Positions 60,780 to 64,000 of a DNA stretch of 64,000 nt are shown here, piece after piece. Source of the DNA: Lachnospiraceae bacterium V9D3004 (GTDB taxonomy: Bacteria > Bacillota > Clostridia > Lachnospirales > Lachnospiraceae); the NCBI GenBank assembly GCA_000621985.1, contig JHWW01000002.1, positions 310,001 to 374,000 of the forward strand. The letters run 5' to 3'. The position numbers and the translations under genes are program-made. Under the pieces are notes generated by a model, which worked only from the letters and a program-made list of their open reading frames with translations, was not told the origin of the DNA and did no database searches. Numbering within the stretch: position 1 is the first letter of the stretch; every line of letters begins with the position of its first letter.

Positions 60780-63338
60780 ATGATTAAGTTTAAACGAATG
60801 CTTCCGGTATTGCTTGCAACGTTATTCATCGCCGGATGTAGCGGATCCGATGAAGACCTGGTTACCATAGACGTGCAGGATTACTCGCAGGAAGAAGAAG
60901 GCAAGACTTACGATGTAGATAATGGAGAGCTGGATTTTAAGTTTGATGCTGATACAACACAATTTTCCGTTACCAACAAAAAGAACGGACAGGTGTGGTA
61001 TTCAAATCCTCAGAATATCGAAGAAGATACGATTGCCAACGGTTCCAATAAGGATGCACTTTATTCTACACTTATAGTAAAGTACAGTGATTCCAAGGGA
61101 CAGGATTTCTCTTATGATAATTACGCTTTTTCAATAAAAGATAAGAGATATTCGGTTGAAGAGTTGAAGGATGACAGCGGAAAGACCAATGGTATCAAAG
61201 TATTGTATACTGTCGGTGATGTCCAGAAGACCTATATTGTTCCTCTTGCAATAACAGAAGAGCGTATGAATTCGTTCTGTGAAAAGATGAGTAGCTCGGA
61301 TGCCAATAAGATCAAGAACTTTTACAGACGTATAGATATCAATAAATTACGTCCTAATGATGATAAGGACGCGCTTCTTGAACAATACCCCGATCTTGAA
61401 GAGACCAAAGTGTTTGTAATGCGTGACGGACAGAGTGATACCAAACTCGAGATGTTCCAGAAGATGTTCGAATCAGCGGGATATAACAAAGAAGAATATG
61501 AATATGACAGTTCAAGGATCCATGTTGATCTTGCAACCGGTAAGGCTGCATTCAACATCCCGGTTTATTACACACTGGAGGGTGATCAGTTTGTTGTAAG
61601 AGTTCCGATGAACGAGATAGAATATTATAAAGATTATCCTATCACCAATCTTACAACACTTCCGTTTTTCGGAGCAGCCGGAACGGATGAGAACGGATTC
61701 ATTTTTGTTCCTGACGGACCTGGAGGAATAATCAATTTCAACAATGGTAAGACCAATCAGGCTGAATATTACAATCAGGTTTACGGTGCGGATCTGTGTA
61801 TAACAAGAGACGCGGTCGTAGACGAAAGTGAAGTGTCATATCCGGTTATAGGAATGGCAAAGAACGGTGGTTCGTTCCTTTCAACTATTGAATGCGGAAG
61901 TTCTTATGCGATAGTTGAAGGAGATATAGCAGGAAGACTTAACAGCAATAACTCAGTTAAGTTTACATATACGATGCTTCATGGTGAAAACATGGATATA
62001 TCCGGTAAGTCAGATGTTACCGTAAGAAATTACGAGAAATCTCTTCCCGAAGAGGATATCATTCAGCGTTATCTTTTCATAGAATCGGATAACTATGTTG
62101 ATATGGCAACAGCCTACAGAGAATATCTGATGAAGAAATATCCTACACTTGCCGACAAGACGGATGACAAGCTTCCGTTTGTATTGGAGATGATAGGATG
62201 TGTTGACGGTAAGGAACATATACTCGGTATTCCCGTAACAAAGGATCTGCCGCTTACCAGATATGAAGATGCCGATACGATCGCTACAGAGCTTTCCGAC
62301 AGCGGAATTAGCGATATGGCATTAAAATATACCGGATTCAGTAACGGCGGTGTTCATAATTCCACGATGAAGAGTGTTAATCTTTCGGGAAGACTCGGAA
62401 GCAAAGGTACACTTCAGGACTTTGTGACTAACGCATTGGGAAAAGGCAATGATGTATATATGGATGCAAACTTCCAGTATGTATTCAGAAACAGCCTTCT
62501 TGATAAATATATGGTAAACAGGGATACATGTAAATTTGTAAGCCGTGAGCTTTGCGAGCTTTCATATTACAGCCCGATATATTTTGCCGAACTTCCCGAA
62601 GAATATGAGTATTATCTTGCCAGACCGGAATATGCGATGGAGACTGTCGATAATTTCTCGGAATATATTGATGAGGATCTCGGCACCAAGAGCATATCCA
62701 TTGATGATATAAGTATGGAGCTTAGCGGTGATTATAACTATAAGCATCCCGTATCAAGAGAGAAGATGCTTAATATGATCTGCGATAAGTACAAAGAACT
62801 TGCGGATAAAGGTTTCAAGGTTATGACGAATTCGGATTATTTCTATAATATTCCTTATTCGGATGTAGTGACCGGAATGGTATTGAACAATAAGAGTTTC
62901 AATATTATAGATGAAACGATTCCGTTCTATCAGATCGCACTTCACGGTATAGTAAAATATACCGCCGAACCGCTTAACCTTTCACAGAATGCCGAAGATA
63001 CATTCCTTAAGTCGGCTGAATACGGTGCAGGACTTTATTACACGATAACAAAAGAGAATGCTGAAGTTCTTCAGGATTCCAAGTATACAGAGTTCTTTGC
63101 AACCGATTACAGCAAATGGAAAGATACGATAATTGATGAATACAATCGTTTCTCCAAAGACTTTAGCGGAACATATGATGATTATATTGTAAAACACGAG
63201 AAACTTGCTGAGAATGTCTACAGAACAGAATATGAGAGTGGACTTGCAGTGATCGTTAATTACAATTACAGTCCATATAACTACAAAGGAACCGAAGTTC
63301 CTGAAAGGGATTACATTGTGGAAGGAGGAGTTAAGTAA
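60780..63338 (+). CDS. DUF5696-type lipoprotein, probable TIM-barrel glycosidase-like protein
   Basis: 852 residues. Lipobox 'LFIAGCSGSD' (Cys about 20) makes it a surface lipoprotein. The N-terminal beta-rich region (about 50-350) has 'TLPFFGAAGTDENGFIFVPDG' and the central and C-terminal part shows alternating strand/helix sequence with acidic loop ends ('YMDANFQYVFRNSLLD', 'DNFSEYIDEDLGTKSISIDD'), as in a glycosidase barrel. I recognise it as the DUF5696 family, which has no proven activity. It shares a TAATG overlap with the next permease. Confidence 0.75.
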   Translation: MIKFKRMLPVLLATLFIAGCSGSDEDLVTIDVQDYSQEEEGKTYDVDNGELDFKFDADTTQFSVTNKKNGQVWYSNPQNIEEDTIANGSNKDALYSTLIVKYSDSKGQDFSYDNYAFSIKDKRYSVEELKDDSGKTNGIKVLYTVGDVQKTYIVPLAITEERMNSFCEKMSSSDANKIKNFYRRIDINKLRPNDDKDALLEQYPDLEETKVFVMRDGQSDTKLEMFQKMFESAGYNKEEYEYDSSRIHVDLATGKAAFNIPVYYTLEGDQFVVRVPMNEIEYYKDYPITNLTTLPFFGAAGTDENGFIFVPDGPGGIINFNNGKTNQAEYYNQVYGADLCITRDAVVDESEVSYPVIGMAKNGGSFLSTIECGSSYAIVEGDIAGRLNSNNSVKFTYTMLHGENMDISGKSDVTVRNYEKSLPEEDIIQRYLFIESDNYVDMATAYREYLMKKYPTLADKTDDKLPFVLEMIGCVDGKEHILGIPVTKDLPLTRYEDADTIATELSDSGISDMALKYTGFSNGGVHNSTMKSVNLSGRLGSKGTLQDFVTNALGKGNDVYMDANFQYVFRNSLLDKYMVNRDTCKFVSRELCELSYYSPIYFAELPEEYEYYLARPEYAMETVDNFSEYIDEDLGTKSISIDDISMELSGDYNYKHPVSREKMLNMICDKYKELADKGFKVMTNSDYFYNIPYSDVVTGMVLNNKSFNIIDETIPFYQIALHGIVKYTAEPLNLSQNAEDTFLKSAEYGAGLYYTITKENAEVLQDSKYTEFFATDYSKWKDTIIDEYNRFSKDFSGTYDDYIVKHEKLAENVYRTEYESGLAVIVNYNYSPYNYKGTEVPERDYIVEGGVK

Positions 63339-64000
63339 TGGCTAAGAAGAAGCGTAAAGCTACTCTAGCAACCAAGAATGCGATTGCCGGATATTTATTT
63401 ATACTTCCATTCATTATCGGACTGCTTGTTTTCATGATCGTACCGCTTTTCCAGTCACTCAGAATGAGTTTCTCGGAAGTAACGGTTAATCCCGCAGCAG
63501 GTGGTATCACGATGGAATTCGCCGGTATCAAGAAGTTTAATGACGCAATTAATGTCGATCCGGAATTCAAGATCAAATTGATCGAGAATATTCAGAGAAT
63601 GCTTCTTGATCTGCCGAGTACACTGATATTCAGTTTCTTTGTTGCACTGTTACTCAATCAGACATTCAAAGGAAGAGGATTTGTAAGAGCCATCTTCTTC
63701 ATGCCTGTTATTCTTTCATCAGGTGTTATTGTCGGTCTTGAGTATAATAATGAATTGCTGGCGAGTATGAAAGACGTTATCGCTGATTCGTCAAATGCTT
63801 CCAGTATTACCTCTGTCCTACAGGATATGCTGGTCACGGAAGGGTCGGAGACGGAACAATTTTTTGGATATGTATTTGATATGATTGACCATGTATATGA
63901 CATAGCCATACAATCCGGTATACAGATAATAATATTCCTGTCCGGACTTCAGACTATATCTACCAGTATGTTTGAAGCAGCCAAGATAGAAGGCTGTACA
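63338..64000 (+). CDS. Carbohydrate ABC transporter permease, 3'-truncated by the window
   Basis: The frame starts at ATG 63338, sharing one base with the DUF5696 stop, behind GGAGGAG. At least 221 residues: first membrane helix (about 15-35), a periplasm-like loop (about 40-75), further helices and the beginning of the EAA loop 'MFEAAKIEGCT'. A short insert (about 130-180) contains charged sequence. It starts a second MalF-type permease set, so the locus carries two permease systems. Confidence 0.85.
   Translation, partial: MAKKKRKATLATKNAIAGYLFILPFIIGLLVFMIVPLFQSLRMSFSEVTVNPAAGGITMEFAGIKKFNDAINVDPEFKIKLIENIQRMLLDLPSTLIFSFFVALLLNQTFKGRGFVRAIFFMPVILSSGVIVGLEYNNELLASMKDVIADSSNASSITSVLQDMLVTEGSETEQFFGYVFDMIDHVYDIAIQSGIQIIIFLSGLQTISTSMFEAAKIEGCT

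Noticed and set aside
1-64000. tRNA or rRNA genes, CRISPR arrays, insertion sequences or prophage
   Set aside because: No cloverleaf, spaced direct repeats, transposase or phage motif was noticed, although a by-eye reading cannot exclude a small RNA gene.

Overview
The window looks like a chromosomal segment from a low-GC, Gram-positive anaerobe of the Clostridia, most like the fibre-degrading Lachnospiraceae (Butyrivibrio, Roseburia and relatives). The evidence is the AT-rich sequence with strong AGGAGG ribosome binding sites, clean TTGACA-17-TATAAT promoters, a T-box leader, a short cobalamin-dependent MetH, a Gram-positive type Tad pilus locus without a secretin, and large surface glycosidases. 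Species assignment is inference. No rRNA, tRNA, CRISPR, insertion sequence or phage gene was seen. Almost all genes are on the + strand; only the epimerase (1713-2546), GH97 (31269-33740) and GH43 (51851-53479) genes are on the - strand.

Layout. 1-2546: end of a polytopic membrane protein and a convergent sugar-nucleotide epimerase-like gene, sharing a terminator. 3034-11281: a compact Tad/Flp pilus operon (ATPase, two platform proteins, small pilin, two minor membrane proteins, CpaB-like protein, a 1001-residue Ig-like surface protein and a GxGD prepilin peptidase). 11335-21251: amino-acid metabolism (metH; T-box-controlled ilvD-ilvB; serC-serA with its own promoter), with a rhamnosyltransferase-like gene between. 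21356-31217: folC, a cytidylate-kinase-like gene, a PAS chemoreceptor split by an apparent one-base frameshift, clpS-clpA, and a FIST sensor next to a hybrid histidine kinase. 31269-36287: divergent secreted GH97 glycosidase and surface metallophosphoesterase. 36423-46724: a run of signalling and surface genes (CHASE2-adenylate cyclase, TIM-barrel protein, GAF-HD-GYP protein, FecR protein, an anchored protein, four related small secreted beta-sandwich proteins and an Ig-like protein). 46796-50163: folE, folP and a three-domain FolB-FolK-prephenate dehydratase fusion. 50285-51763: S66 peptidase and stand-alone Hpt protein. 51851-64000: GH43 glycosidase divergent from a large carbohydrate ABC import locus with NHL/TPR, YIP1 and DUF5696 proteins and the start of a second permease set, cut by the window end.

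How the genes fit together. The folate genes make dihydroneopterin and pteroate precursors for the one-carbon carriers that MetH and serine metabolism use. The CHASE2 cyclase, HD-GYP protein and FecR protein could link nucleotide second messengers to the secreted proteins encoded downstream, and the Tad locus gives a second surface structure. The GH97, GH43 and ABC genes form a polysaccharide-use region. The best candidates for undescribed biology are the FolB-FolK-PheA fusion, the FecR/beta-sandwich surface cluster behind two nucleotide-signalling enzymes, and the ABC-NHL-YIP1-DUF5696 locus.
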